A stretch of DNA of 8,132 nucleotides from Acidobacteriota bacterium (GCA_013140935.1 JABFSD010000237.1:1-8132); one strand, 5' to 3'. Positions 1-6,584 are shown, numbered from the stretch's first letter. Notes: generated by a model not told the origin, from the sequence alone. Made by a program: numbers and translations.

Positions 1-2
1 CG

Positions 3-239
3 GTGAATTCGTTTTCTTATGACGCTTTTGGAAATAGCGTTTCAAGTTCAGCGACGCGATATGGTTTCACGGGGCGCGAAGCGGATGCGGAAACCGGGCT
101 GATGTATTACCGCGCGCGATTTTATGATCCGGTCGTGGGAAGATTTATTAGCGAGGATCCGATTGGGTTGGCAGGCGGCATCAATTTGTATGGGTATGTA
201 GGGAATGACCCGCAGAATGGAACTGACCCGCTAGGTTTG
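3..239 (+). repeat. Rhs core repeat, copy 0 (window-truncated)
   Basis: The end of a core segment, closely matching the region of copy 1 from about 1855 to 2081 (SYDA-GNSV to DPxGL). It continues upstream of the window. Confidence 0.5.
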
Positions 240-872
240 TATGACATAGATGTTCATTATTATTTAACTTACTATATAGTGAGAAATCATCCATGTTACA
301 CTGAGAAAGAAGCGCGTGACATTGCCAATGCTAACCAGGGGGTGGATGAAAATCCATTCACTGAGCCGGGCCCCGGCAATAGGGAGTCGAATTCCAACTA
401 TCATGGTCTTCACGGAAACCCGCATGGGCCGTACCTTGAAAGACATTGGCCTAAGAATAGCGCACGATACGCACAAAGAATGGGTATTTACTTACATTAC
501 TTGCAAGATACCTTTAGCCACAATGGGTTCACTGATTCAGACATAGGACATGGATACATGGGGCATTGGCCTGACAACACTAATACTTCCCCTGGAAAAG
601 TAATGCAGATGGCAAATGCTACTTGGGATGCACTCAATCGTTTTGCCATGCAAAGAGGTTTTTGCTCCGAGCCGATGACAGAGCGCATGCGAATAACCAT
701 AGCAATTTTCGCCAAACTACCCAGCGGTGATAATGAAAGAGCCATGTTTTTCAACGATATAACATCAGACGGAAAGCACCCAGGATGGTTTGGAAATTGG
801 ACAGAAACAAACCCTTCCTACCTTTATCGCAAACGTGAGGCTTTAGGTGTGGGACCAAGAAAAAAACAATAA
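3..872 (+). CDS. Rhs/YD-repeat protein C-terminus with phospholipase C/P1-nuclease-like toxin tip (5' partial)
   Basis: This is the end of an Rhs polymorphic toxin. The frame is open to the window edge and GTG at 3 lies inside core sequence homologous to the other copies, so the true start is upstream. Residues 1-79 are the conserved end of the Rhs core: the YYRARFYDP motif, then SEDPIGL, then the NDP...DPLGL boundary. Residues 80-289 are the variable tip. It opens with D83-x-H85-YYLTYY, followed by QGVD115, an H134/H137 pair, YLH165-YLQD169, H173, GHG (H183) and GH188-x-PD191. This series of His and Asp residues, centred on an H-x3-D helix, resembles zinc-dependent phospholipase C/S1-P1 nucleases and DUF6765-like proteins. 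Known of the class: Rhs tips are released as toxins against competitors. Inferred: metal-dependent hydrolysis of phospholipid or nucleic acid. A membrane protein follows 93 nt downstream. The Rhs assignment is secure; the enzymatic assignment is moderate. Confidence 0.5.
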   Translation: MNSFSYDAFGNSVSSSATRYGFTGREADAETGLMYYRARFYDPVVGRFISEDPIGLAGGINLYGYVGNDPQNGTDPLGLYDIDVHYYLTYYIVRNHPCYTEKEARDIANANQGVDENPFTEPGPGNRESNSNYHGLHGNPHGPYLERHWPKNSARYAQRMGIYLHYLQDTFSHNGFTDSDIGHGYMGHWPDNTNTSPGKVMQMANATWDALNRFAMQRGFCSEPMTERMRITIAIFAKLPSGDNERAMFFNDITSDGKHPGWFGNWTETNPSYLYRKREALGVGPRKKQ

Positions 873-950
873 GTCGTTACGCCTGAAATTGAGCGTGTAA
901 GTTAAGATTGATCAGAGGTGATTTACCTTGACGTTTGCTCAATTTCTGGC

Positions 951-957
951 GGGAAGG
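951..957 (+). promoter_or_regulatory. ribosome binding site of membrane protein A
   Basis: GGGAAGG sits 8 nt before ATG 966. Nearly the same sequence, GGGAAGGA, stands 7 nt before the start of the paralogue at 5218, so it fixes both starts and shows that the leader travelled with the gene. Confidence 0.5.
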
Positions 958-965
958 TTACTTTG

Positions 966-1277
966 ATGAAGTATTCTAGGAAACTCCCTCTCATCTATAG
1001 CATTGTGATGCTTTGCTCTTTGTACTTAAGCAGTGGGAAAGGCGAAGTCTTTATTTGGCCGTTATTGGTGAGCTTTCCCGGCGGCTATATTTCACACTTA
1101 GTTTTTCCCGCTATCTGGGAAAATTCCCTCGCGCAACTGATAGGGATACTTACGGGAGGATCTTTTATGATCAATAATCTTGATTACTGGACATTCACGT
1201 CGTCATTATTTTTGGGAGGGTTAGTTCAGTATTACCTATTTGGGTGGTTACTTGATAAAACTAAATTTGACAAATAG
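966..1277 (+). CDS. small membrane protein, candidate immunity to the phospholipase-like Rhs tip (paralogue A)
   Basis: This 103-residue hydrophobic protein is probably in the inner membrane. A membrane segment spans about residues 6-22, a second hydrophobic stretch carries WPLLVSFPGG, and a third near the C-terminus reads SLFLGGLVQYYLFG. The ATG at 966 is chosen over an upstream GTG (918) because GGGAAGG lies 8 nt before it and because the paralogue at 5218 has the same signal and the same MKY opening. Members B (5218-5571) and C (6050-6364) share the GEG, PGG and GG-QYYL-G-L-D motifs. Its place right after a toxic Rhs tip, and the repeat of this pairing at 5218, argue for an immunity role. 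A membrane immunity protein would suit a toxin acting on the membrane or in the periplasm. I recognise no named family. Confidence 0.5.
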   Translation: MKYSRKLPLIYSIVMLCSLYLSSGKGEVFIWPLLVSFPGGYISHLVFPAIWENSLAQLIGILTGGSFMINNLDYWTFTSSLFLGGLVQYYLFGWLLDKTKFDK

Positions 1278-1286
1278 TTTTTTGTA

Positions 1287-2699
1287 ATGACCGCCTTCGA
1301 TTTGAGGTATTTTTTTTTCGATAAGCCGCAACGATTGACGAGCGAAGCGCACACCAATCAGCCGTCGCAATCGTTCACTTACGATCAAGTCGGCAATCGC
1401 ACCAACGCGCCTTCGGGCGGAGCGCCGACTTACAGCGCGAATAATCGGCTGATGAGTTACAACGGGCTGACGTTCACTTACGACCTGAACGGCAATCGTG
1501 AGACGCAGACTTCGGCGGTGGGGACGAATGTTTACAGTTACGACAATGAAAACCGATTGATCAACGTGCTGCTGCCTGACTCGACGATGATTCAGTATAA
1601 ATATGATGCGCTGGGACGGCGGGTCGAACGCAACCGCAATGGCGGCGCTTCGTGGGAACGGTATAGCTACGACGGGGCGAATGTGGTGAAAGACATTCGC
1701 AGCGATGGCGTGACAGTTGAGTATGGAAACGGCCTCGGCATTGATGACAAGCTATGGCAGAAGGAAGGGACGGGTGCGGCGAAGTTCTTTACGGTTGATC
1801 ATTTGGGGAGTACGCGCGGCCTAACGGATGCGAATGGTGCGAGTGTGGACTTATCTTCGTATGACGCTTACGGCAACAGTGTGACCGGCACGGTAACGCG
1901 CTATGGGTACACGGGACGAGAGGCGGATGCGGAAACCGGGCTGATGTATTACCGCGCGCGGTTTTATGATCCAGCGGTAGGGCTGTTTGTGAGTGAAGAT
2001 CCGATTGGGTTATTGGGGGGCATCAACTTGTATGGGTATGTTGGCAATGACCCATTCAATTCTGTTGACCCAGATGGACTGAGACAAAAAAGAAAGAGAC
2101 GAGTTAAGTCAACTGGAACGCCAACTACATCATTAGTGAACTGGGCGGCAATTGAATCGTCAACAGTTAGATTTGATGACGCAGGGCGATTTTGTAAAGT
2201 TAATGATATTTCCCATGTAAAAGTTTGGATTGCAGACGGCTTAATACCTCACGCTTTTTTGGAAATTGAAAAAGCCTACAAATCTAACGGGACAGCTTAC
2301 TTGGGATATCACCCTAGCAATTTGAGGGCGAAGTTGTTCTATGGCCTTGGTGGTATTTCAGATAACAGTCACTACGTTTTAGACGACACACAAAACAAGG
2401 CATCAAGAATTGTCAGAGAATATGAGGTAGGCCCAGAGACTCTAAATTTGCTGAAGAAGTCAATATTAGGGCACCAGAAAGGCGTTTTTCAGCCACTGAA
2501 TATGGGGGCTGAAAATTGTGCCGGTTGGGTAGCCAATCGCCTTTACGATGCCGGTATCAATGCTGGGGTCGCTACAGGCGCTGCCCTTTCTCCTTATGGG
2601 TTTGAACCAGGCGGGTATTCGTACGGCTTTATGAACCAACCATTCGGAAAGCCGCGGGGAGAAATACCAGGATTACCACGTTACCTCCCTCCCAAATAA
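1287..2699 (+). CDS. orphan Rhs core fragment with permuted papain-like (NlpC/P60/LRAT-type) toxin tip
   Basis: This 470-residue protein lacks the N-terminal part of a full Rhs protein. Residues 12-265 are YD-repeat core ending in SEDPIGL, the NDP motif and DPDGL. The tip, residues 266-470, starts with a basic linker (RQKRKRR). It then has H322 in PHAFLEIE, GYHPSN at 340-345, and C411 in ENCAGWVANRLYDAGI. A histidine in HAFLE followed by a cysteine in NCA-W is the order and context of circularly permuted papain-like enzymes, which include peptidoglycan amidases/peptidases and lipid acyltransferases. H322 and C411 would be the catalytic pair. The tip differs from those at 3-872 and 3482-5068. 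The ATG at 1287 lies 9 nt after the previous gene and has no good ribosome site, so expression may depend on coupling or on recombination into a full rhs gene. T9 at 1310-1318 lies just inside the start. Confidence 0.5.
   Translation: MTAFDLRYFFFDKPQRLTSEAHTNQPSQSFTYDQVGNRTNAPSGGAPTYSANNRLMSYNGLTFTYDLNGNRETQTSAVGTNVYSYDNENRLINVLLPDSTMIQYKYDALGRRVERNRNGGASWERYSYDGANVVKDIRSDGVTVEYGNGLGIDDKLWQKEGTGAAKFFTVDHLGSTRGLTDANGASVDLSSYDAYGNSVTGTVTRYGYTGREADAETGLMYYRARFYDPAVGLFVSEDPIGLLGGINLYGYVGNDPFNSVDPDGLRQKRKRRVKSTGTPTTSLVNWAAIESSTVRFDDAGRFCKVNDISHVKVWIADGLIPHAFLEIEKAYKSNGTAYLGYHPSNLRAKLFYGLGGISDNSHYVLDDTQNKASRIVREYEVGPETLNLLKKSILGHQKGVFQPLNMGAENCAGWVANRLYDAGINAGVATGAALSPYGFEPGGYSYGFMNQPFGKPRGEIPGLPRYLPPK
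1318..2081 (+). repeat. Rhs core repeat, copy 1
   Basis: DNA encoding the Rhs core from about FDKPQRLTSE to DPDGL. It aligns to copy 2 without gaps at a constant offset of 2327 nt from 1328 through at least 1632. It contains a 129-nt stretch, 1504-1632, identical to 3831-3959. The match breaks down after the DPxGL codons, where the variable tip begins. Confidence 0.5.
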
Positions 2700-2931
2700 A
2701 CAGGAGGAACATGACCATTAAATAATTAAATACCCAAGCGCATGTATTTGGAGGGTTTGAGTTTGAAAGTGCCTGATAACATTTATGGGTACGATTTCTT
2801 TGTTTTGAGAAACATTTGCTTGAGTACTTAACTGTTTCGATAAGTAGGCCAGTGATGCTTTTCAAAATTTGATTTGACCTTACAATGTAATTTGCACTTT
2901 GCGATTTACATGGGTTGTCGCCGAGGTAAAA
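2700..2931 (+). other. 232-nt gap with a strong ribosome site and a four-codon reading frame
   Basis: AGGAGG at 2702-2707 lies 3 nt before ATG 2711, which opens only MTIK and then TAA. A second GGAGGG at 2750-2755 precedes TTG 2763, which opens a 22-codon frame ending at 2831. Neither looks like a working gene. The region may be a decayed immunity gene or a leader of the gene at 2932; the latter has its own ribosome site. Confidence 0.5.
2923..2927 (+). promoter_or_regulatory. ribosome binding site fixing the start at 2932
   Basis: GAGGT lies 5 nt before ATG 2932. TTG 2899, which gives a longer reading, has no comparable signal. Confidence 0.5.
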
Positions 2932-3471
2932 ATGACTACTATTTTACGTTTATCTTCTTACCTGCTAGCTGCCATACTTGGAGGCGTGATGTTGTGGGTC
3001 ACACAGTGGTGGAGATCTTCAAGAGCATATGATGAGGTAAGACGTTATTTTGTAGAGGACAGTAGGTCTATTAAAATAGCAGGCTTTCAGGAAATGCATC
3101 CTGTTCGTATCGGCTCGCTACTCCCAAGAGATGAATGGCTTAGGGACTTCGACATTCGCTATCAAATACTTAAAGTTGAAAGTCTTCGAACTTATACGCT
3201 AGTAGTATTAAAGAAGAAATGCGCCTCCTCGCCCCCCGCTCAAATCTTCTCTAGGGATTGGGCCCATTTTATAATTTCCGGTGTTACAAATGAAACCGGG
3301 GAAGACGAACCAGAAGGCTTTTTTCTTACCCCAGAAGATGTAACCCAGCTCTATAAAAATGCCGACAGCGTAATCTATAAGGTAAGAGCGATAGGCCGCC
3401 AATCGTTTCAGCGGCACACATTGGTCATAAAAACCGAATTGGAAGTTAGCTCAGATAAGCGATTACTGTAA
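2932..3471 (+). CDS. membrane-anchored protein of unknown family, candidate immunity to the papain-like Rhs tip
   Basis: This 179-residue protein has one N-terminal membrane segment (about residues 5-24, SSYLLAAILGGVMLWVT) followed by a soluble, charged domain probably facing the periplasm. I do not recognise the family and see no catalytic motif. The ATG at 2932 is preferred to TTG 2899 because GAGG at 2923-2926 is 5 nt upstream and because the hydrophobic segment then sits at the N-terminus. It is the only gene between the papain-like tip ending at 2699 and the next Rhs fragment at 3482, the immunity position in Rhs arrays. The 232-nt gap before it is larger than at the other pairs, which leaves room for a lost gene. 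A periplasmic immunity domain would fit a cell-wall or periplasmic toxin; this is inference. The gene as such is well supported and its role moderately so. Confidence 0.5.
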   Translation: MTTILRLSSYLLAAILGGVMLWVTQWWRSSRAYDEVRRYFVEDSRSIKIAGFQEMHPVRIGSLLPRDEWLRDFDIRYQILKVESLRTYTLVVLKKKCASSPPAQIFSRDWAHFIISGVTNETGEDEPEGFFLTPEDVTQLYKNADSVIYKVRAIGRQSFQRHTLVIKTELEVSSDKRLL

Positions 3472-3481
3472 AGGCACGCCT

Positions 3482-4408
3482 ATGCCGACAAGCCTTGGTT
3501 ACAGCTACAACGAACGCGATCCTATCGCGCAAATGACCGACGGCGCAGCGACGCATATGTTTGGCTACAACGCGATGGATCAGATCACTTCGCTCAACGA
3601 AATCGCCCATCCCGGCCTGGGCGGAGCGACGCACGCTTTTAGTTACGACGACCTGCAACGATTGACCAGCGAAGCCCACACCAATCAGCCGCCGCAATCT
3701 TTCACTTACGATCAAGTCGGCAACCGCACCAATGCGCCGAATGGCAGCACGCCAAGTTACACGGCGAACAATCGGCTGATGAGTTACAACGGGATGTCGT
3801 TCACTTATGACCTGAACGGTAATCGTGAGTCGCAGACTTCGGCGGTGGGGACGAATGTTTACAGTTACGACAATGAAAACCGATTGATCAACGTGCTGCT
3901 GCCTGACTCGACGATGATTCAGTATAAATATGATGCGCTGGGACGGCGGGTCGAACGCAGCCGTAATGGCGGGGCGTCGTGGGAGCGGTATAGCTACGAC
4001 CGGGCCAACGTAATTAAAGACACTCGCAGCGATGGCGTAACTGTTGAGTACGGTAATGGGCTATGGGCGGATGACAAACTTTGGCAAAAGACCAACACTA
4101 GCTCTGCACAATTCTTTACAGTTGATCATTTGGGTAGCACGCGGGCGCTTACCGATGAAAATGGCGCAACCATTAATAGCTGGTCATATGAAGGGTTCGG
4201 AAAAGATGTAGCGAACTCTTCAATTCGATTTGGGTATGCAGGGCGGGAAGGCGACGTAGAAACCGGGTTAATGTATTACCGCGCTCGTTTCTATGATCCA
4301 GTCATTGGCAGATTTTTGAGTGAAGACCCAGTTGGGTTAATTGGGGGGATTAACTTTTACTCTTACGTCAGTAATGATCCCCTTAATAGTTTAGATCCGT
4401 CAGGGTTA
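3482..4408 (+). repeat. Rhs core repeat, copy 2
   Basis: This is the longest core copy. Bases 3831-3959 are identical to 1504-1632. Its last third, from about 4060, has drifted more at the DNA level than its middle while keeping the protein motifs, which suggests patchy gene conversion. Confidence 0.5.
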
Positions 4409-5068
4409 GGAGAAATAGATACGCACTATTATTTAACCTACTACCTTGTAAAAAAACACCCTTGTTTTAGTGAAGTTGACGCTAAAACCATAGCCAATGC
4501 GGATCAGGGAGTTGATGAAGACCCTGCCACCATGCCTGGTTTTAAGAACCCTTACGCAAATGAACATTATCACGCGCTACACTCATTTAGTCACACTAAA
4601 TATTTGAAAGACCTTTGGAGTAACATGAATCAAGCTGGGTCGCGGGATATAGCCCTAAGTAGGTTTGGAGTGTACCTACATTATTTACAAGACACATACA
4701 ATCACTCTGGATTTGTTAATAGCTGGGTTGGACACGGGCTTCTTGGACATTTACCAGATAAGTCTGCGTCACGCCCGGAAAAATCCCTGCAATCGGCGTT
4801 CGCTGTATGGGACGCGTTAAATAAATTTGCAAGAGAGAGAGGTTTCTGCGGAGCAAATATGACACAGGATATGTTGTTGCGGATAAAGATATTCATAAAG
4901 ATTCCGGGCGGCAACGGTTGGCAGGAAAATGCCCTAAGCGGGATAGATTCGAAGGGCGTAAATGGAGTATTAGATGCTCTGATGAACGGCATTATGAATG
5001 GTTTTTACAAAACAGATCCATCATATCTTTATCGCAAGCGTGAAATTTTAGATATTCGTCCGAGATAA
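3482..5068 (+). CDS. orphan Rhs core fragment with phospholipase C/P1-nuclease-like toxin tip (second member)
   Basis: This 528-residue protein has the longest Rhs core fragment here: residues 1-309 hold YD repeats, the RFYDP motif, SEDPVGL and DPSGL. The tip, residues 310-528, is a diverged homologue of the tip at 3-872. Shared positions are D313-x-H315-YYLTYY, IANA-QGVD345, H364/H367, YLHYLQDT with H400 and D404, H408, GHG (H418), GH423-x-PD426, WDALN, RGFC and DPSYLYRKRE near the end. Retention of nearly all His/Asp residues over otherwise changed sequence points to a conserved metal site. About 15 extra residues lie before DPSYLYRKRE compared with the first tip. ATG 3482 is 10 nt after the preceding stop, with AAGG as a weak ribosome site. 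No export or PAAR-like domain is present, so this is an orphan tip. A homologue of the immunity gene at 966 follows 149 nt downstream. Confidence 0.5.
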   Translation: MPTSLGYSYNERDPIAQMTDGAATHMFGYNAMDQITSLNEIAHPGLGGATHAFSYDDLQRLTSEAHTNQPPQSFTYDQVGNRTNAPNGSTPSYTANNRLMSYNGMSFTYDLNGNRESQTSAVGTNVYSYDNENRLINVLLPDSTMIQYKYDALGRRVERSRNGGASWERYSYDRANVIKDTRSDGVTVEYGNGLWADDKLWQKTNTSSAQFFTVDHLGSTRALTDENGATINSWSYEGFGKDVANSSIRFGYAGREGDVETGLMYYRARFYDPVIGRFLSEDPVGLIGGINFYSYVSNDPLNSLDPSGLGEIDTHYYLTYYLVKKHPCFSEVDAKTIANADQGVDEDPATMPGFKNPYANEHYHALHSFSHTKYLKDLWSNMNQAGSRDIALSRFGVYLHYLQDTYNHSGFVNSWVGHGLLGHLPDKSASRPEKSLQSAFAVWDALNKFARERGFCGANMTQDMLLRIKIFIKIPGGNGWQENALSGIDSKGVNGVLDALMNGIMNGFYKTDPSYLYRKREILDIRPR

Positions 5069-5134
5069 TGAAAGCATTGAGCGTTGAACTTGTGCTCTCT
5101 ACTTAGCAATGTCGTTCTGAGTAAGTTGTTGATT

Positions 5135-5162
5135 AGACGGCTTACTTGTTTTGTTGCCGTCT
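5135..5162 (+). other. small hairpin between tip and immunity gene
   Basis: AGACGGC (5135-5141) pairs with GCCGTCT (5156-5162) around a 14-nt loop. An alternative pairing of AGTAAG (5120-5125) with CTTACT (5141-5146) overlaps it. No T-run follows, so it is not a convincing terminator. It lies in the 149-nt gap ahead of the gene at 5218 and might affect that gene's leader. Confidence 0.5.
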
Positions 5163-5217
5163 CCGTAGTTTGTGGGGGCGGCGGTAAGCTTAGGGCTAAA
5201 AAGGGAAGGATGTCGCT

Positions 5218-5571
5218 ATGAAATACGCGCGGCTTTTATCAATAATCTACTCGGTAATTATGCCGGTCTTAATGTATGCGAGCAGAAAGGGGGAAGGATT
5301 CTCTTTGCCGCTGCTTATCAGTTTTCCGGGCGGACTAATGTTGCTAACATTATGTGACGGTTTGTTTTCCAGCTTTTTTAGGACAGAGCCTGGCGAACCT
5401 CGCTCTCCCAATTTAGAGTTTGCTTGGGGTTGGTTAGGGGTAGGCGCTTTATTTATCGGTGGATTTATTCAGTATTACCTTATCGGCAGGTTGATTGATT
5501 TCTACGTTAAGTTAAAACCGAAAGACGAACCTCTTTATAAAATGCCGGATGATTGGCGCGACCCGAAATAA
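5218..5571 (+). CDS. small membrane protein, candidate immunity to the phospholipase-like Rhs tip (paralogue B)
   Basis: This 117-residue membrane protein is clearly related to those at 966 and 6050. The N-terminal hydrophobic segment covers about residues 6-21. It is followed by RKGEGF, PLLISFPGG, a loop with PRSP, a hydrophobic segment ALFIGGFIQYYLIG and a charged tail ending in a Trp/Asp-rich stretch. The ATG is set by GGGAAGGA 7 nt upstream. It follows the second phospholipase-like tip just as paralogue A follows the first, which is the main evidence for a toxin/immunity pair. The PRSP loop is shared with paralogue C but not A, so B and C are probably closer relatives. The stop is 9 nt before the next Rhs fragment. 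No known domain name can be given. Confidence 0.5.
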   Translation: MKYARLLSIIYSVIMPVLMYASRKGEGFSLPLLISFPGGLMLLTLCDGLFSSFFRTEPGEPRSPNLEFAWGWLGVGALFIGGFIQYYLIGRLIDFYVKLKPKDEPLYKMPDDWRDPK

Positions 5572-5580
5572 CGCGTAGTA

Positions 5581-6036
5581 GTGACCGCCGAACTCGACCG
5601 GCTAGACCGCGTCAAGAAACTCACGCACGTCAAAAGCACGAATTGGAGCGGCGATTATCGTTACACTTACAACGCCGTTGACCAGATCACCCAGATGGAA
5701 GAAATGATTCATCCGGCTGGCCCGGAAGAACCGGGGGCGATTCATTCTTTTACTTACGACAACCTGCAACGGCTGACGAGCGAAGCGCATACCAATCAGT
5801 CGCCGCAATCGTTCACTTACGATCAAGTCGGCAATCGAACCAATGCACCCAACAACATCGCGCCGACTTATGCCGCGAACAATCGGCTGATGAGTTACAA
5901 CGGACTGACGTTCACTTACGATCTGAACGGCAATCGTGAGACGCAGACTTCGGCGGTGGGAACGAATGTTTACAGTTACGACAACGAAAACCGCTTGATC
6001 AACGTGCTGCTGCCTGACTCGACGATGATTCAATAC
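5581..6036 (+). repeat. Rhs core repeat, copy 3 (cut at MIQY)
   Basis: It aligns to copy 2 with a constant offset of 2111 nt from the LQRL codons to the MIQY codons, with scattered substitutions. Similarity ends at 6036, at the same place as the stop codon. Confidence 0.5.
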
Positions 6037-6039
6037 TAA
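5581..6039 (+). pseudogene. truncated Rhs core fragment without toxin tip
   Basis: This 152-codon open frame contains only YD-repeat core: YNAVDQIT, LQRLTSEAHTNQ, SFTYDQVGNRTNAP and the stretch up to MIQY. In the copies at 1287 and 3482 the reading continues from MIQY into KYDALGRRVER and on to the DPxGL boundary. Here the codon after Tyr is TAA, and the following bases (AAAGGAGC) no longer match the other copies. The second half of the core and the whole tip are therefore missing, and the membrane gene at 6050 begins 10 nt later. The GTG start at 5581 is 9 nt after the preceding stop, with the same GTA-RTGACCGCC junction as at 1287. It is probably a deletion remnant or a short recombination donor with no toxic activity. 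It could still be translated. Confidence 0.5.
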
Positions 6040-6040
6040 A

Positions 6041-6046
6041 AAGGAG
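6041..6046 (+). promoter_or_regulatory. ribosome binding site of membrane protein C
   Basis: AAGGAG lies immediately after the TAA of the truncated Rhs core and 3 nt before TTG 6050. It marks the point where sequence stops matching the other Rhs cores and the immunity cassette begins. Confidence 0.5.
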
Positions 6047-6049
6047 CTA

Positions 6050-6364
6050 TTGAGCAACGCAACTCGCTTTTGTGTAATTTACACTTTTGTAATGACTGGT
6101 GCGGTCACTCTTTGTCTGTTGAGTGACGCACGCGGAGAAGGATTTATTTTTCCGCTATTTATTAGCATGCCTGGAGGATCAATGTTGGGAGACTTGTATA
6201 ACAGGCTGTTTCCAACTGACTATCTGGCTCCGCGTAGCCCTGAAATGAAGCATTGGGATGAATGGAGATTTTATGGGTTGCTGTTTCTTGGAGGTTTGAT
6301 TCAGTACTATCTACTCGGAAAGCTGTTCGACATATTTCGATCACGAAAAGAGAGGGTTAAGTAG
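6050..6364 (+). CDS. small membrane protein, orphan immunity candidate (paralogue C)
   Basis: This 104-residue membrane protein is homologous to those at 966 and 5218. It has an N-terminal hydrophobic segment, ARGEGF, PLFISMPGG, a PRSP loop and the C-terminal LLFLGGLIQYYLLGKLFD. The TTG at 6050 is chosen because AAGGAG at 6041-6046 precedes it and because alignment of the shared IY pair puts all three family members at the same N-terminal length. The spacing to TTG is short, only 3 nt, so a weaker start is possible. No toxin tip precedes it, only a truncated Rhs core, so it appears to be an immunity gene kept after its toxin was lost. Such orphans can still protect against relatives that carry the toxin. 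A basic C-terminal tail (RSRKERVK) probably faces the cytoplasm. Confidence 0.5.
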   Translation: MSNATRFCVIYTFVMTGAVTLCLLSDARGEGFIFPLFISMPGGSMLGDLYNRLFPTDYLAPRSPEMKHWDEWRFYGLLFLGGLIQYYLLGKLFDIFRSRKERVK

Positions 6365-6572
6365 TTAGGCTTACAGCGGCTTCAGTTCGCGTTTTTAAGT
6401 CGAGGCCCTCGGAATGGCTCTTTAAATACGTTCGCGTAAGAAAATCACCAATGGCTCACTCACAAATGGTAGCTCAGTAGTCAAGTGGTAGTTGGTCGCA
6501 ATGTTTAGCATTCGCAGCCGCAGCTACCTTAAACATACTAAACAACTGACGAAACCGTCAGCGACTATAGGT

Positions 6573-6576
6573 GAGG
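6573..6576 (+). promoter_or_regulatory. ribosome binding site fixing the start at 6585
   Basis: GAGG stands 8 nt before ATG 6585 within a purine-rich run, and it supports this start over the upstream ATG at 6492. Confidence 0.5.
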
Positions 6577-6584
6577 TGAAGGTG

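Noticed and set aside
918..965. N-terminal extension of the first membrane protein from GTG 918
   Set aside because: Paralogues align to the start at 966 and the strong GGGAAGG site is placed for 966.
5172..5357. 61-codon frame overlapping the start of the gene at 5218
   Set aside because: It lies in a different frame from the conserved membrane protein and has no family resemblance; the 5218 frame is supported by two paralogues.
1..6039. CRISPR or short tandem-repeat array as the source of the repeated sequence
   Set aside because: The repeats are long protein-coding Rhs core copies separated by genes, not short direct repeats with uniform spacers.
5602..6057. 151-codon reverse-strand open frame opposite the truncated Rhs core
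   Set aside because: It is antisense to the YD-repeat core, and a similar reverse frame appears opposite copy 2 (3446-3715). It is an effect of core codon use, with no protein motif of its own.
6466..6540. tRNA-like stretch (GGTAGCTCAGTAG...GTGGTAG)
   Set aside because: It resembles a D-arm only. No matching acceptor stem, anticodon stem or T-arm motif (GGTTCGA) follows.
6492..6584. 31-residue upstream extension of the DUF4034-like protein
   Set aside because: It puts a polar stretch before a signal segment and lacks a good ribosome site; ATG 6585 has one.
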